64,000 nt of DNA from Deefgea salmonis (lineage in GTDB: Bacteria > Pseudomonadota > Gammaproteobacteria > Burkholderiales > Chitinibacteraceae), in NCBI RefSeq assembly GCF_020531905.1, contig NZ_JAJAWG010000002.1, positions 434,001 through 498,000 on the forward strand. Direction: 5' to 3'. Positions 27,852 through 37,840 of the stretch are shown piece by piece. The notes under the pieces were generated by a model. It searched no databases and was not told the DNA's origin. It was given only the letters and a program-made list of their open reading frames with translations. Numbering within the stretch: position 1 is the stretch's first letter; the number at the start of each line of letters is the position of its first letter. Made by a program: the position numbers and the translations under genes.

Positions 27852-28580
27852 TTATTTTTGTGTAGCGAGAATTTTTTCGATGGCGTCTTTTGGAATCGCG
27901 CCCGAAACGATTTGGCCGTCAGCAAAAATCAAGGCTGGCGTGCCATTGATGCCGAGTGACTCGCCGAGTTTAACGCTGCGCGCGATGGGGTTATCACACG
28001 TGGTTTTACCGCCGGTTGGCAAGTTACCGTTGTGCATGAATTCGCGCCAGGCTTTTTGTGGATTTTCGCTGCACCAGATCAGCTCAGATTTACGCGCTGC
28101 ATCCGGATGCAAGCCAGCTAGCGGCATCAAGAAAGTGTAAATCGTGACATTTTCAATGCCGGCTAAACTGTCTGTTTCAAGGCGTTTGCAAAATGGGCAA
28201 TCTGGGTCAGAGAACACCACTAATTTACGGCTACCATTGCCACGGACTTCTTTGATCGCGTCTGCGAGTGGCAATTTGCTGAAGTCGGCTTTATTGAGTT
28301 CAGCCATGCGCGCTTCAGTCAGGCTTTTTTTGGTCGCAACATTAACCATATCGCCAACGACGACAAACTCACCTTTGGCGTCGGAATAAACAATCTGGCG
28401 CTTATTTAAGACCACTTCGTACAGGCCTTTAATTGGCGTTTCGCTGACCGAATCAACCGGTTGACCAATTTTTTTGGCCAGATTGGCTTTTAAATCTTTG
28501 GGTGGTGCATCCGCTTGGGCACTGCATGCGGTGAGCGCGATCATGCCTGCGGCAATCAGAGTACGGCTTAGGTGTTTCAT
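27852..28580 (-). CDS. dsbC: Thiol:disulfide interchange protein DsbC
   Basis: Periplasmic disulfide isomerase. 242 residues: lipoprotein-like signal (MIALTAC), N-terminal dimerisation domain (about 30-90, GLYEVVLNKRQIVYSDAKGEFVVVGDMV) and a thioredoxin-like domain with active site DPDCPFCKRLE (CPFC rather than CGYC of E. coli) and cis-Pro in NGTPALIFADG. The LTAC pattern at 16-19 could make this a lipoprotein. It sits downstream of a ubiH-like gene, 50 bp apart, likely cotranscribed. Confidence 0.9.
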   Translation of the reverse strand: MKHLSRTLIAAGMIALTACSAQADAPPKDLKANLAKKIGQPVDSVSETPIKGLYEVVLNKRQIVYSDAKGEFVVVGDMVNVATKKSLTEARMAELNKADFSKLPLADAIKEVRGNGSRKLVVFSDPDCPFCKRLETDSLAGIENVTIYTFLMPLAGLHPDAARKSELIWCSENPQKAWREFMHNGNLPTGGKTTCDNPIARSVKLGESLGINGTPALIFADGQIVSGAIPKDAIEKILATQK

Positions 28581-28630
28581 GAGTCATCCTTCAGTCAGGT
28601 AAATTGCTGCAAAGCAGCGATCTGCAGTGT

Positions 28631-29806
28631 TTATGAATCCATCGCGTGGCGAATTAATTGCCGTTTTAGCCATGGTAAAGCATTGGTCACGCCCAGTCCC
28701 ACATTGCGTAAACGCATTAAAACGGGATGGTCATTATTAAAGAGCTGCTGCAAGCCATCACACACGGTTTGCATTAATCGAACGGGCTCGCGGCGAGCCC
28801 GCTCATAGCGTCTTAAGACTAAATAATCACCGATTCGTTCCGGATGGGTTTTTGTTAATAAGTCAGCCAGTTCGGCAACGTCACCAAAACCTAAATTAAC
28901 CCCTTGTCCGGCTAAGGGGTGCACCGTATGCGCCGCATCGCCAACCAAAGCTAAACGCGGTTTGACGCACTGTTCAATCTGATTGAGTTTTAGCTCAAAC
29001 GCCGCGGGCGGGGTAATTAAAGTGAGTTCGCCCAATGCGGCATTGCCAGCTTGAACGACTTTGGCAGCCAGTTGGCTAGGGCTTAAATTGAGTAATTCAT
29101 TTTTTAGCGCAGCGTCGCACGACCAAACCATCGACATCTGTTGCTGGGCGAGCGGCAGCCAAGCCAAAATACTGTCGGTTTTAAACCATTGTTGTGCGCA
29201 GCCGTAGTGAGGGTTTTCAATGGCAAAATTGGCGACAACGCCAAATTGCGCATAGGGTTTGCTGCTGGCTTGAATCCCTGCTTGTCCGCGTACCCAAGAT
29301 TGCGCGCCATCCGCGCCGACAACTAAACGCGTGCGGAGTTGGCGTTGATCGGCCAAGGTGAGTGTGGCGGCATCCAGATCGATTGCGAGTGATTGCGCGC
29401 TGGCTGGCGTGATGATGTCAACATGGCTGCAGTCGGCGAGGGCCAACCAAAGTGCACGCTGTAATTCACGGTTTTCCACGATAAAAGCCAGCTCATCGAC
29501 ACCGCTTTCTAGTGCGTTAAATTCTAACAAGGCATCGACGGCGTCACCGCGGATTTTCATCGCTGAAATGGGCGATAAACGCTCCGGGCGAATGCGCTGC
29601 CAAGCGCCGATTTGTGTCAGGAGCTGACGACTAGCGCGGCTAATGGCATAGACTCTTTGATCCCACGTGGAGAGATCAAAATCTAGGCAAGGCGCGCGGC
29701 CTTCGAGCAAGATCACCGAAAGCGAGGTTTTTTTGAGGGCCAGCGCCAAAGCGGCGCCGACTAAACCACCACCCACGATGAGGATATCGGCATCGAAATT
29801 TTTCAT
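28631..29806 (-). CDS. UbiH/UbiF/VisC-family FAD-dependent hydroxylase
   Basis: 391 residues from the ATG at 29806, just before the FAD-binding motif DILIVGGGLVGAALALALKK. Further motifs: VVGADGAQSWVR (DG motif) and ALVGDAAHTVHPLAGQGVNLGFGDV (second FAD motif). Members add hydroxyl groups in ubiquinone synthesis at C5, C6 or C1; which position this enzyme modifies cannot be told from sequence. Together with ubiC-ubiA at 16 kb it indicates ubiquinone-based respiration. Confidence 0.9.
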   Translation of the reverse strand: MKNFDADILIVGGGLVGAALALALKKTSLSVILLEGRAPCLDFDLSTWDQRVYAISRASRQLLTQIGAWQRIRPERLSPISAMKIRGDAVDALLEFNALESGVDELAFIVENRELQRALWLALADCSHVDIITPASAQSLAIDLDAATLTLADQRQLRTRLVVGADGAQSWVRGQAGIQASSKPYAQFGVVANFAIENPHYGCAQQWFKTDSILAWLPLAQQQMSMVWSCDAALKNELLNLSPSQLAAKVVQAGNAALGELTLITPPAAFELKLNQIEQCVKPRLALVGDAAHTVHPLAGQGVNLGFGDVAELADLLTKTHPERIGDYLVLRRYERARREPVRLMQTVCDGLQQLFNNDHPVLMRLRNVGLGVTNALPWLKRQLIRHAMDS

Positions 29807-29887
29807 ACGCACGAGTTTAACATTGTGAATGATTCGTGCAAGGTGATTTCTTGGGCTAGGCACAGCACGATTGCCTAAGCTAGTTGC

Positions 29888-32224
29888 ATGCTAAGTCGCT
29901 ATTTACTGTTTATTTTCGGCTGGGTGCTTGGGATCATTGCATTACAGCAGCAAGCTGCTTTACCTGCTCTGGGCTGGGTGCTGACGATTGCTTTGCTGGC
30001 GCTGGGCTTACTTTTTTATTTGAATCGACGCCAGCCAAAGTCGGTTTTGCAATGGCTGGTGCTGCTGGTTTTGGCCTTCAGTTTGGGTTTTGCTTGGGCT
30101 AATTGGCGGGCGCAAATGCGGATGGCGCAGCGCATTCCGGCCGATTTAGTCGGTCAAACGCTGTGGATGTCGGGGTTTATTGCCGATTTACCGCAAGATT
30201 CGCGCTATGGGCCGCGCTTTATTTTTACCCCCGATGCGGATCCCAAGCGAGCGTGGCAGGTCGATAAAATTCAAGTCAACGCCAAAGGCGGGCCTTTTGG
30301 TGCGGGAGAGCGCTGGCGTTTGCAGCTCAAACTCAAACCGATTCATGGCGTGGTTAACTCAGCAGGCGTTGATTTAGAGGCATGGTTTTTACAGCAAAAC
30401 ATTGCTGCGATTGCCAGCATGAAGTCGGCGGAGCGTTTGCCAGGCTTTTCGGTTCGGGCGGCGGTGTTGCGGGTTCGCGCCGCACTGCGCGAACGTATTG
30501 AACACGCTTTGCAGGATGCGCCGTATCAAGGCGTGATTGTCGCGCTAACCATTGGCGATCAAGCGGGAATCCCCAAGCCACAGTGGCAACGATTTGCCCT
30601 GACGGGCATTACGCATTTAATTAGCATTTCGGGTTTACACATTACGATGCTGGCGGCGATGGGCATGGCATTAGTGCGGTATGGCTGGCGGCGCAGTGCG
30701 TATTTAACGCAAAGGCTGGCAGCGCAACGGGCGGCGTTAATCGCCGGTGTGTTGATCGCGTTAATTTATAGCGTGTTGGCGGGGATGAGTGTACCAACGC
30801 AGCGCACGGTATTAATGCTGTTGGTCGGCGCAGTGTGCATGTGGCGCGCTAGGCCGATGGCGATCAGCGCCATTTGGGCTACTGCTTTGGCGGTGGTGGT
30901 GCTGTTTGATCCGTTTGCCGTGCTCTCGGTGGGTTTTTGGCTGTCGTTTTTAGCGGTGGCGTATTTGCTTTGGGTGGGGGCCAATCGCATTGGGCACGAA
31001 CCGGCGTGGCGTTTATGGTTGAGCACGCAGTGGGCGGCGACGTTGGCGTCGTTACCGATCTTGGTGCTGGTGTTTGGTCAGGTGCCATTGATGTCGCCGC
31101 TGGCCAACGCGTTGGCGATTCCTTTGGTGAGTGTCTTGATTACGCCTTTGGCTTTATTGGGTTTGCTCGATCCAACGGGAACGCTGCTACGCTGGGCTGA
31201 GGGCTTGTTTTCAATCTTAGATCGGCTATTGCAATGGCTATTAACTTGGCCGTGGCCAGCGCTAGAAATCAGTTCTCCTCCAATGGGTATATTGCCGATG
31301 GCCATGCTGGGTGTGGCTTTGCTGCTATTACCCCGAGGTATTCCGGCACGTTGGCTGGGCTGGGTGATGCTTTTGCCGCTGTTTTTTATGCCGCAGCCCA
31401 AGCTGGATGATGGGCAGTTTAAATTACAGGTGCTCGACGTGGATCAAGGCTTGAGTGTGTTGGTGCAAACGCGGCAACATGCTTTGCTGTTTGATACTGG
31501 GCGCGAAGCCAACGCCGAGCGCGTGATCTTGCCAGTGTTGCGTCAGGCGGGCATCACGCAGCTGGATACTTTATTGCTATCGCATAACGATAACGATCAT
31601 ATTGGCGGCGCGCCGATTTTGCTGGGGCAGGGCGATGCTGCGGCGTTGCCGATTCATTTGATTTTGCATAGTCTGCCAGAAAATCAGCCGATTTTAAGCA
31701 GTCAAGTGGCCCAGCAGCGCTGCCAAACGGGGCAGCGTTGGCACTGGGATGGGGTTGATTTTGAGGTGTTGTGGCTGCGCGCCGATTACGCGGCCAACAA
31801 TGACAATGCGCGCGGTTGCGTATTGCGCATTCATAATCGTTGGCATAGTGCTTTAATTCCGGCGGATATTAGCCGCGTTGAAGAAGGGGAGCTGCTCGCT
31901 GCCGCTTTGCCGGCGACCGACATCGTGATTGCACCACATCACGGCAGTAAAAGCGCCTCATCGGATGCGTTTATTCAGGCTTTGCAGCCGCAATACACGG
32001 TATTTTCAGCGGGGTTTATGAATCAATTTCGCCATCCCCATCCCGAGGTATTAGCGCGATATGCCGCAGCAGGGGCAAGCATATTGCGGACGGATCAGGA
32101 TGGATCATTACAATTTACTGTCGGCGAGCTGATTAATCTTCAGCGGCAGCGCGCCATCGCGCCGCGATATTGGTACACTGCGATTTATTCTGATCCCCAA
32201 TCTGCTGCTGGAAACTTGCCATGA
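29888..32224 (+). CDS. comEC: DNA internalisation channel protein ComEC/Rec2
   Basis: 778 residues. N-terminal membrane segments and an OB-like DUF4131 region (about 1-200), the competence domain with GDQAGIPKPQWQRFALTGITHLISISGLHI (about 220-450) and many membrane segments, and a C-terminal metallo-beta-lactamase domain (about 515-740) with LLLSHNDNDHIGGAP, intact HxxxDH, and IAPHHGS. ComEC carries single-stranded DNA across the inner membrane during natural transformation. Its stop overlaps the next gene (ATGA). Competence is therefore likely in this organism. Confidence 0.94.
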   Translation: MLSRYLLFIFGWVLGIIALQQQAALPALGWVLTIALLALGLLFYLNRRQPKSVLQWLVLLVLAFSLGFAWANWRAQMRMAQRIPADLVGQTLWMSGFIADLPQDSRYGPRFIFTPDADPKRAWQVDKIQVNAKGGPFGAGERWRLQLKLKPIHGVVNSAGVDLEAWFLQQNIAAIASMKSAERLPGFSVRAAVLRVRAALRERIEHALQDAPYQGVIVALTIGDQAGIPKPQWQRFALTGITHLISISGLHITMLAAMGMALVRYGWRRSAYLTQRLAAQRAALIAGVLIALIYSVLAGMSVPTQRTVLMLLVGAVCMWRARPMAISAIWATALAVVVLFDPFAVLSVGFWLSFLAVAYLLWVGANRIGHEPAWRLWLSTQWAATLASLPILVLVFGQVPLMSPLANALAIPLVSVLITPLALLGLLDPTGTLLRWAEGLFSILDRLLQWLLTWPWPALEISSPPMGILPMAMLGVALLLLPRGIPARWLGWVMLLPLFFMPQPKLDDGQFKLQVLDVDQGLSVLVQTRQHALLFDTGREANAERVILPVLRQAGITQLDTLLLSHNDNDHIGGAPILLGQGDAAALPIHLILHSLPENQPILSSQVAQQRCQTGQRWHWDGVDFEVLWLRADYAANNDNARGCVLRIHNRWHSALIPADISRVEEGELLAAALPATDIVIAPHHGSKSASSDAFIQALQPQYTVFSAGFMNQFRHPHPEVLARYAAAGASILRTDQDGSLQFTVGELINLQRQRAIAPRYWYTAIYSDPQSAAGNLP

Positions 32225-33024
32225 CGATGTTGCTTTCTGCCTTGTATCGCTACCCACTGAAATCAGGCCGTGCCGAGGCGCTGAGCCAGAACCAGCTCGA
32301 GGAGCGCGGTTTGCCACAAGATCGAGAGTGGATGATTGCCAATGCGGCGGGCGTGCAAATCACGGCGCGGACTGAACCGCGGATTGTATTAATTTGTGCT
32401 GAAGTGACACCCGATGGCCTGTGGCTCAAAGCGCCGGGCATGGCGGATTTATTTGTCGCGCTGGCGCAGTTTAATGAGCTGCATCAGGCCGATGTTTGGG
32501 AGACTGAGTTTTTAGCACGGCGCGGGGCAGTCGATGCCGACGCGTGGTTGTCTGCATATTTAAATCAAAGCGTACATCTGATGTGGCTCGGTTTAGAGCC
32601 GCACCGACGCTTAAAAAATCATCCGGATGTGGCCATTAGCTTTGTCGATACTTATCCCTTATTAATCATTGGCGAAGGCTCATTGCAAGCGCTCAATGCG
32701 CGCGTTGGCCGTGAGTTGGCGATGCTGCGTTTTCGGCCTAATTTGGTGATCGCCAATAGCGCGCCGTTTGCTGAGGATACTTGGCAGCGGATTCGTATTG
32801 GCGAGGTGGAGATTGAATTGTCCAAACCGTGTGAGCGTTGTTTGATGACGACGCTGGACCCGGACACGGCCGAGCGAAGCCGCGATTCAGAACCGCTACG
32901 CAGTTTGGCGCAGTTTAGAAAAATGGGCGCTGCGGTGGTGTTTGGTCAGAATGCACGGGTGGTGCAAGGCGGCGCACTACAATTGGGTTTACCGGTAGCA
33001 GTGCTAAGCCATAAAAACGGCTAA
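32221..33024 (+). CDS. MOSC domain protein (YcbX type)
   Basis: 267 residues: an N-terminal MOSC beta-barrel domain (LYRYPLKSGRAEALSQNQLEERGLPQDREWMI) and the MOSC domain with FRPNLVIANSAPFAEDTWQRIRIGEVEIEL and SKPCERCLMTTLDP, containing the conserved sulfur-transfer cysteine region. YcbX-type proteins act with molybdopterin to reduce N-hydroxylated compounds. Start codon overlaps the comEC stop by four bases. Confidence 0.88.
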   Translation: MTMLLSALYRYPLKSGRAEALSQNQLEERGLPQDREWMIANAAGVQITARTEPRIVLICAEVTPDGLWLKAPGMADLFVALAQFNELHQADVWETEFLARRGAVDADAWLSAYLNQSVHLMWLGLEPHRRLKNHPDVAISFVDTYPLLIIGEGSLQALNARVGRELAMLRFRPNLVIANSAPFAEDTWQRIRIGEVEIELSKPCERCLMTTLDPDTAERSRDSEPLRSLAQFRKMGAAVVFGQNARVVQGGALQLGLPVAVLSHKNG

Positions 33025-33062
33025 GCGTTTGAGTAGACCGAAAAAATGAATAAGGAGTAGTC

Positions 33063-33566
33063 ATGATTGAACGTCGATCGCTGCATATGGCGCTACAGGT
33101 GGCGGTTGTTACTGTCTTGTCATTTTACTTTGGCGTGCATTTTACGCAGTTTTTTCAGGGTGAATCGGCAGGAATTGGTGGCTTGTGGGCGGCAATTTCA
33201 TCGATTGTGGTGTTGCAGGCGACGCAAAAAGCCACGATTGAATCGGCGTGGATGCGCACTTTAGGCACTTTGATTGGCGCGAGTATGAGTGCGCTGTATT
33301 TTCAGTTTTTCCCGTTTAGTTTGTTAGGCATGGGGGCGACAATTTTTGCCACGGTTTTATTGTGTGAAATACTGCATATTCCCGATAACGCCCGTTTGGC
33401 TTCGATTACTGTGTGCATCACCATGGTGATGGCCAGTATGCATCCATCGCTCAATCCCTATTTAAATTCAATATTACGGTTTAGCGAGTCGATGATTGGC
33501 ATTGCCTTGTCGATGGCGGCGATTGTGTTGTGGCCAACGGATGCGGATGTGCAGGATAAAAAGTAA
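33063..33566 (+). CDS. FUSC/aromatic acid exporter-like membrane protein
   Basis: 167 residues with four to five membrane segments (VTVLSFYFGVHFTQFF, GIGGLWAAISSIVVLQATQKATIESA, MRTLGTLIGASMSALYFQF, LGMGATIFATVLLCEIL, LSMAAIVLWPTD). The SIVVLQ..K..I..W.R..GT..GA block is typical of FUSC/ArAE proteins, but the length is only one membrane half of the larger exporters, so it would need to oligomerise. SD AAGGAG upstream of ATG. Substrate unknown. Confidence 0.82.
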   Translation: MIERRSLHMALQVAVVTVLSFYFGVHFTQFFQGESAGIGGLWAAISSIVVLQATQKATIESAWMRTLGTLIGASMSALYFQFFPFSLLGMGATIFATVLLCEILHIPDNARLASITVCITMVMASMHPSLNPYLNSILRFSESMIGIALSMAAIVLWPTDADVQDKK

Positions 33567-33800
33567 ATTCAGTGCTTAAAGCCATCAATCCATCCTTGCT
33601 TTGCGAAGGCGGGTTTTGAGCAGCGAAAAAGTAGGCCTACGGCCACGCGAGCGCAGGCAAAGTGTAGTGTGTATACCGCATGCGAGTATCACGTACGAGG
33701 TAGTTTGTGCGTTGTGGTTCTGATTTAAATCAATTAATTACACCGGCATTCGGAGTAGGCTAAATGCATTGTAGTTCTACTATGAACCGAGGTATTGATC

Positions 33801-34952
33801 ATGACAACGACTGCTTTTTTTATCCCAAGTGTGAATTTAATGGGCGCTGGTTGCTTACGCGATGCGGCGAAAACCATCCAAAGTTATGGCTTTAAAAAAG
33901 CGCTGATTGTGACGGATTTACCGCTCGTTCAAATTGGCGTGGTTAAGACCGTGACCGATTTATTAGACCAAGAAGGCGTTGCCAGCGTGGTGTTTGATGG
34001 GGTGCATCCCAATCCAACTACCGCCAATGTAGCGACCGGTTTGGCCATGCTGCAAGCCAATGGCTGTGACTGCGTGATTTCAGTCGGTGGCGGCTCGCCG
34101 CATGATTGCGCCAAAGGCATTGCATTGGTTGCGGTCAATGGCGGTGAGATTAAAGATTACGAGGGGTTCGATCGCTCGGCTAAACCACAATTGCCTTTAA
34201 TTGCGATTAACACTACGGCCGGTACCGCCAGTGAAATGACGCGGTTTTGCATTATCACCGACGAAGCGCGACATGTAAAAATGGCGATTGTGGATAAGCA
34301 CACTACGCCGATTTTGTCGGTGAATGATCCTGAATTGATGTTGCTTAAACCCGCCGGTTTAACCGCCGCCACGGGGATGGATGCTTTAACGCACGCGGTA
34401 GAGGCGTATGTATCGACCGCTGCCACGCCGATTACCGATGCCTGTGCGCTCAAAGCGGTTGAGATCGTTAGCCAATCATTACGCCAAGCGGTGCGTCACG
34501 GTGATGATATTGCGGCGCGTGAACAAATGGCGTATGCCCAATTTTTAGCCGGGATGGCATTTAATAATGCGTCGCTGGGTTATGTGCACGCCATGGCGCA
34601 TCAATTGGGTGGTTTTTACGATTTACCGCATGGCGTTTGCAATGCAATCTTGTTGCCACATGTGCAAGCGTATAACAAGCAAGTGTGTGCTAAACGTTTG
34701 GGCGATATTGCACGGGCAATGGGCGAGAAGGTGGATGGCTTAAGTGATGACGCTGCCGCCGATGTTTGCCTTGCCGCGATCCGTCAATTGTCGGTTGATG
34801 TGGGTATTCCAACTGGCGTCGCGCAATTGGGGGCCAAGCTCGAAGACATTCCCACCTTGGCAACTAATGCATTAAAAGACGCGTGTGGTTTGACCAATCC
34901 AAAACAACCGACGTTTGAAGAAGTTTGCGAAATTTATCGCGCGGCGATGTAA
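33801..34952 (+). CDS. Iron-containing alcohol dehydrogenase
   Basis: 383 residues from the ATG at 33801. N-terminal NAD-binding half with [18 protein letters not shown] and [18 protein letters not shown]-terminal iron-binding half with [18 protein letters not shown] and [26 protein letters not shown], whose histidines supply the metal site. This is the methanol/1,3-propanediol/FucO-type group III ADH. The real substrate is unknown. GAGG 10 bases ahead of the ATG. Followed by a terminator, hence monocistronic. Confidence 0.93.
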   Translation: MTTTAFFIPSVNLMGAGCLRDAAKTIQSYGFKKALIVTDLPLVQIGVVKTVTDLLDQEGVASVVFDGVHPNPTTANVATGLAMLQANGCDCVISVGGGSPHDCAKGIALVAVNGGEIKDYEGFDRSAKPQLPLIAINTTAGTASEMTRFCIITDEARHVKMAIVDKHTTPILSVNDPELMLLKPAGLTAATGMDALTHAVEAYVSTAATPITDACALKAVEIVSQSLRQAVRHGDDIAAREQMAYAQFLAGMAFNNASLGYVHAMAHQLGGFYDLPHGVCNAILLPHVQAYNKQVCAKRLGDIARAMGEKVDGLSDDAAADVCLAAIRQLSVDVGIPTGVAQLGAKLEDIPTLATNALKDACGLTNPKQPTFEEVCEIYRAAM

Positions 34953-34968
34953 AGCAAAAGGTGTAGTA

Positions 34969-35001
34969 AACAACGCCACATCGCTGTGGCGTTTTTTTTT
35001 G
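34969..35001. terminator. Terminator after the alcohol dehydrogenase gene
   Basis: Stem AACGCCACA / TGTGGCGTT with a TCGC loop and a T-tract of nine; 18 bp past the stop codon. Confidence 0.88.
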
Positions 35002-35017
35002 CTGAAAATTTAAACTT

Positions 35018-35476
35018 TTAAAGGATTGACGATTTTTGGCTACGAAGTAATACGCAATCTAAACTCCAGCGCCGCGTCGGTATCGCGACTAAAACCAGCA
35101 GCATTAAGCCCCATTCCAAATGGTCTTGCAGTGCCGAGGGGATCGTTTTGAGCACATGAAAATACGCCACCACCGCCATGCCATTGACTAGCAATAAGCC
35201 CAAGGCCGAGCTGCGAGTGAATAAACCGATGAGCAAAGTGATCGGCAAAATCAGCTCAGCAGCCGTGCCAAATATGGCGGCCAGAGTGGGGGACAATAGC
35301 GGCACATGATATTCCTCGGTAAATAAAAACAGCGTGGTAGGCCAATCTTGGATTTTGCTTAAGCCCGATAGCAAGAAAACTTTCGCTAAGTAAACCCGTA
35401 GCAATAAATCCGCCAGTGGGGCCAGTCGATTGAGAGACTGGGCTTTAATGCACGTAGAAATCAGCTTTTGCATCAT
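35018..35476 (-). CDS. DoxX family membrane protein
   Basis: 152 residues from the first of two ATG codons (35476); a GTG nine codons earlier is possible. Four membrane segments are seen, with LADLLLRVYLAKVFLLSGLSKIQDW, AIFGTAAELILPITLLIGLFTR and HLEWGLMLLVLVAI, the DoxX/DoxD-like pattern. Roles in quinone-linked oxidation are known for some DoxX proteins but not here. Confidence 0.85.
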   Translation of the reverse strand: MMQKLISTCIKAQSLNRLAPLADLLLRVYLAKVFLLSGLSKIQDWPTTLFLFTEEYHVPLLSPTLAAIFGTAAELILPITLLIGLFTRSSALGLLLVNGMAVVAYFHVLKTIPSALQDHLEWGLMLLVLVAIPTRRWSLDCVLLRSQKSSIL

Positions 35477-35646
35477 ATTGTCACTATCGTTAATTGATTG
35501 CACTGTAGTCGGCCAGTGCGCTAATTTCTTACGCTATCGATTAAATTAAATGCCGGAATATGTACTGGAGTGGCTAGACCAAGCTGGGAAGGCGCTGAAA
35601 CTGCTAATTCGCGGGATGTTGACGTTGTTAAGCTCAAGTGTTGAGC

Positions 35647-35677
35647 ATAAAAAAAGCCACCGATTCGGTGGCTTTTG
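35647..35677. terminator. Bidirectional terminator downstream of efp
   Basis: Stem AAAAAGCCACC / GGTGGCTTTT with GATTC loop; on the minus strand it starts 18 bp after the efp stop codon. Confidence 0.85.
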
Positions 35678-35694
35678 GCAGCTTAAACGAGCAA

Positions 35695-36267
35695 TTAAGC
35701 AGCGCGTTTTTTGAATTCGTTCGTGCGCGTGTCGATCTCGATTTTGTCGCCGATTTCGATAAAGGCCGCCACTGGCAATTCAAAGTCAGTGCCTTTGAGT
35801 TTGGCTGGCTTCATGACTTTACCTGAAGTGTCGCCACGAACCGCTGGCTCGGTGTATTCCACTTCACGAACAACCACGGTTGGCAATTCAACAGAAATCG
35901 CTTTGCCTTCGTAGAAAGTCACTTGGCATTGGTCTTCCATGCCATCAACGATCAAGCCACGAGTGTCGCCAAGATTGTCGGCTTCAACGTCGTGTTGGTT
36001 AAATTCTGCGTCCATGAAAATAAACATTGGATCAGCAAAATAAGAATACGTGCAGTCGAGTTTTTCTAAAGTCACAACGTCGAGTTTGTCATCGGCGCGG
36101 TAGACGACTTCAGAGCCTTGGTTTGATAGCAAACCTTTGGCTTTAACTTTAACAACCGATGAGTTACGGCCTGATTTGCTGTATTCAGTTTTTTGCACAA
36201 CCCAAGGTTGACCATCAACTAAAATCACATTACCAGCGCGAACTTCTTGAGCAGTTTTGATTGCCAT
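35695..36267 (-). CDS. efp: Elongation factor P
   Basis: 190 residues. Promotes peptide bond formation at polyproline stretches. The KOW-like N-domain loop reads [14 protein letters not shown] with Arg34 at the tip, the position (Arg32 in Neisseria numbering, two residues offset by an extended N-terminus) that EarP rhamnosylates. [20 protein letters not shown] and [16 protein letters not shown] are close to the Neisseria protein. The EarP gene lies just upstream, confirming the rhamnose-type rather than lysine-type modification. Confidence 0.96.
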   Translation of the reverse strand: MAIKTAQEVRAGNVILVDGQPWVVQKTEYSKSGRNSSVVKVKAKGLLSNQGSEVVYRADDKLDVVTLEKLDCTYSYFADPMFIFMDAEFNQHDVEADNLGDTRGLIVDGMEDQCQVTFYEGKAISVELPTVVVREVEYTEPAVRGDTSGKVMKPAKLKGTDFELPVAAFIEIGDKIEIDTRTNEFKKRAA

Positions 36268-36423
36268 TTTTTTACATACCTAAAAGCAGATTAAATAGAA
36301 CGGGTTTTAAGAGTGCGGCGATTTTGTCGGTGTGAACCAGAGCATCCGTTGATGCTTGGCTTTGCTACGGCCAAAAAACATCAATCGAGCCACGTACTTT
36401 TAAAACACGCTCGACACAATCGA

Positions 36424-37560
36424 CTATTTTAACTTGGATTGGGTGAACTTGACCAGATTAGTCGCAAGATCTCCGTGTTCCGCTAGTCGAAAAGCCCAGT
36501 TTTTGGCGTGTTTTTGCAAGATGGCCTGTTGTTGGTAATAGGCCAACCAACTGGCCGCCACGTCGCCCCCTTGATTCCAGCACTGATAAAACGCAGTTAA
36601 TGCCTCGGCACTTTGCGTGGGTAAGTCGGCGGTATACAGCGCCAAAAACGCCGCGAGTTTGTCTAAGTGTGTATTTTCACTTTGCGGGTAAATTTGCCAC
36701 ACCATCGGGATGCCTGCCCATTGGGCGCGAACAAAACTGTCTTCACCGCGAACGAAATTTAAATCGCAGCTCCACAAGAGTTGGTCGTAATCATCTTGGC
36801 TGAGCATCGGTAATATGGCGAGATGACACGCGCCGTATTGATAGACTTGCCCGACGTATAGCGCTGGCAGCTTCAGTAGCTGTGCGATCTGTGGCAATAC
36901 CTTGCCGATTGGAATAAACAAATGAATCGGGGTCGGGCTGTCTTTTAGCGCGCTCAGCCAGTCGATTACGGCGGGGTTTTCGTAGGCAAATAAAGAAATA
37001 AACACGGTGTCGGCGGTTTCGGCGGGCAAAAGCGGTGCCAATTGGCGGCGCAATTGCTGGCTGTCACTGGCCTGCCATTGTGCTCGGCGGCTGAGCATGC
37101 TGCGCTCGGCGATGAGCCCGCCGGTGCGCTGGCTAAAGCCGGGAAAGAAAAAGTATTTATTTAAACCCATTTGCGGCGACGGCAGACCGTGGCAACCGGC
37201 CACCCAATCTTCGGCGCTTAAGTATTCTAAATTCAGCCAAATGGGCTTGCTTGGCCATTGCTGCATGTGCGCGAGGTAAGCACTGGGTAAATCGCAGCCA
37301 AAGGCTTCGATCACCACCTCGCTTGCGCTCGTTTCAATTGGCCATTGCTTGGGCCAATGTCGAATGCTCACCGTATCGAGCATCTGGATTGCTAAATCGG
37401 GCTGAATTTCTGGGCGAATTTGGGCAAAGCTCGCCAAATCGTCCACCCATAAAGTAACGGCAAGGTGATGCTCATTGGCCAATTGCCGTGCCAGACGCCA
37501 ACACACGCCAATATCGCCAAAATTGTCGACCACGCGACAAAAAATGGTCCAAGTTTGCAT
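36424..37560 (-). CDS. earP: EF-P arginine rhamnosyltransferase EarP
   Basis: 378 residues, DUF2331/EarP family, GT-B-like glycosyltransferase that transfers rhamnose from dTDP-rhamnose to the EF-P loop arginine. The N-terminus FCRVVDNFGDIGVCWRLARQL contains the catalytic-loop residues, and FVRGEDSFVRAQWAGIPMVWQIYPQ is the typical nucleotide-sugar binding block. 156 bp upstream of efp on the same strand. Its partner efp carries the arginine acceptor. Confidence 0.95.
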   Translation of the reverse strand: MQTWTIFCRVVDNFGDIGVCWRLARQLANEHHLAVTLWVDDLASFAQIRPEIQPDLAIQMLDTVSIRHWPKQWPIETSASEVVIEAFGCDLPSAYLAHMQQWPSKPIWLNLEYLSAEDWVAGCHGLPSPQMGLNKYFFFPGFSQRTGGLIAERSMLSRRAQWQASDSQQLRRQLAPLLPAETADTVFISLFAYENPAVIDWLSALKDSPTPIHLFIPIGKVLPQIAQLLKLPALYVGQVYQYGACHLAILPMLSQDDYDQLLWSCDLNFVRGEDSFVRAQWAGIPMVWQIYPQSENTHLDKLAAFLALYTADLPTQSAEALTAFYQCWNQGGDVAASWLAYYQQQAILQKHAKNWAFRLAEHGDLATNLVKFTQSKLK

Positions 37561-37626
37561 GGGCTTTCCTTGTTATTGATATTGATTGGTTTTGGCGCAG
37601 AGCATCGCTTGCGCAGGGTTTAAAAC

Positions 37627-37822
37627 AAACAAGGTCTCGTAGGAGAAATACAGCTCACTTAACGACAAACCCTGAAAACCTGACGCAGAGGCGCAGAGAC
37701 GCGGAGGAAATTCAGGGTTTTGCAATTGATTTTCTCTGCGCCTTTGCGTCAAAAGTAACAGGAAAAAAATGCCGCTCACTTGGCTTAAGTGAACGGCATT
37801 AGCCTCGTAGGAGACCTTGTTT
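37627..37822. repeat. MITE-like element with terminal inverted repeats
   Basis: 196-bp element. Perfect 12-bp inverted ends AAACAAGGTCTC (37627-37638) and GAGACCTTGTTT (37811-37822), flanked inward by GTAGGAG / CTCGTAG. Inside are a second inverted repeat, TGACGCAGAGGCGCAGAGA (left) against TCTCTGCGCCTTTGCGTCA (right), one mismatch, and an AATGCCGCTCACTT / AAGTGAACGGCATT hairpin. No transposase and no credible ORF. Sits between earP and the ydgA-family gene. Confidence 0.7.
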
Positions 37823-37840
37823 TTAAATTGCCGCCGGGAT

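Noticed and set aside
37573..37779. ORF inside the MITE-like element
   Set aside because: It crosses the inverted repeats, lacks a ribosome site, and overlaps the structured element; not considered a gene.
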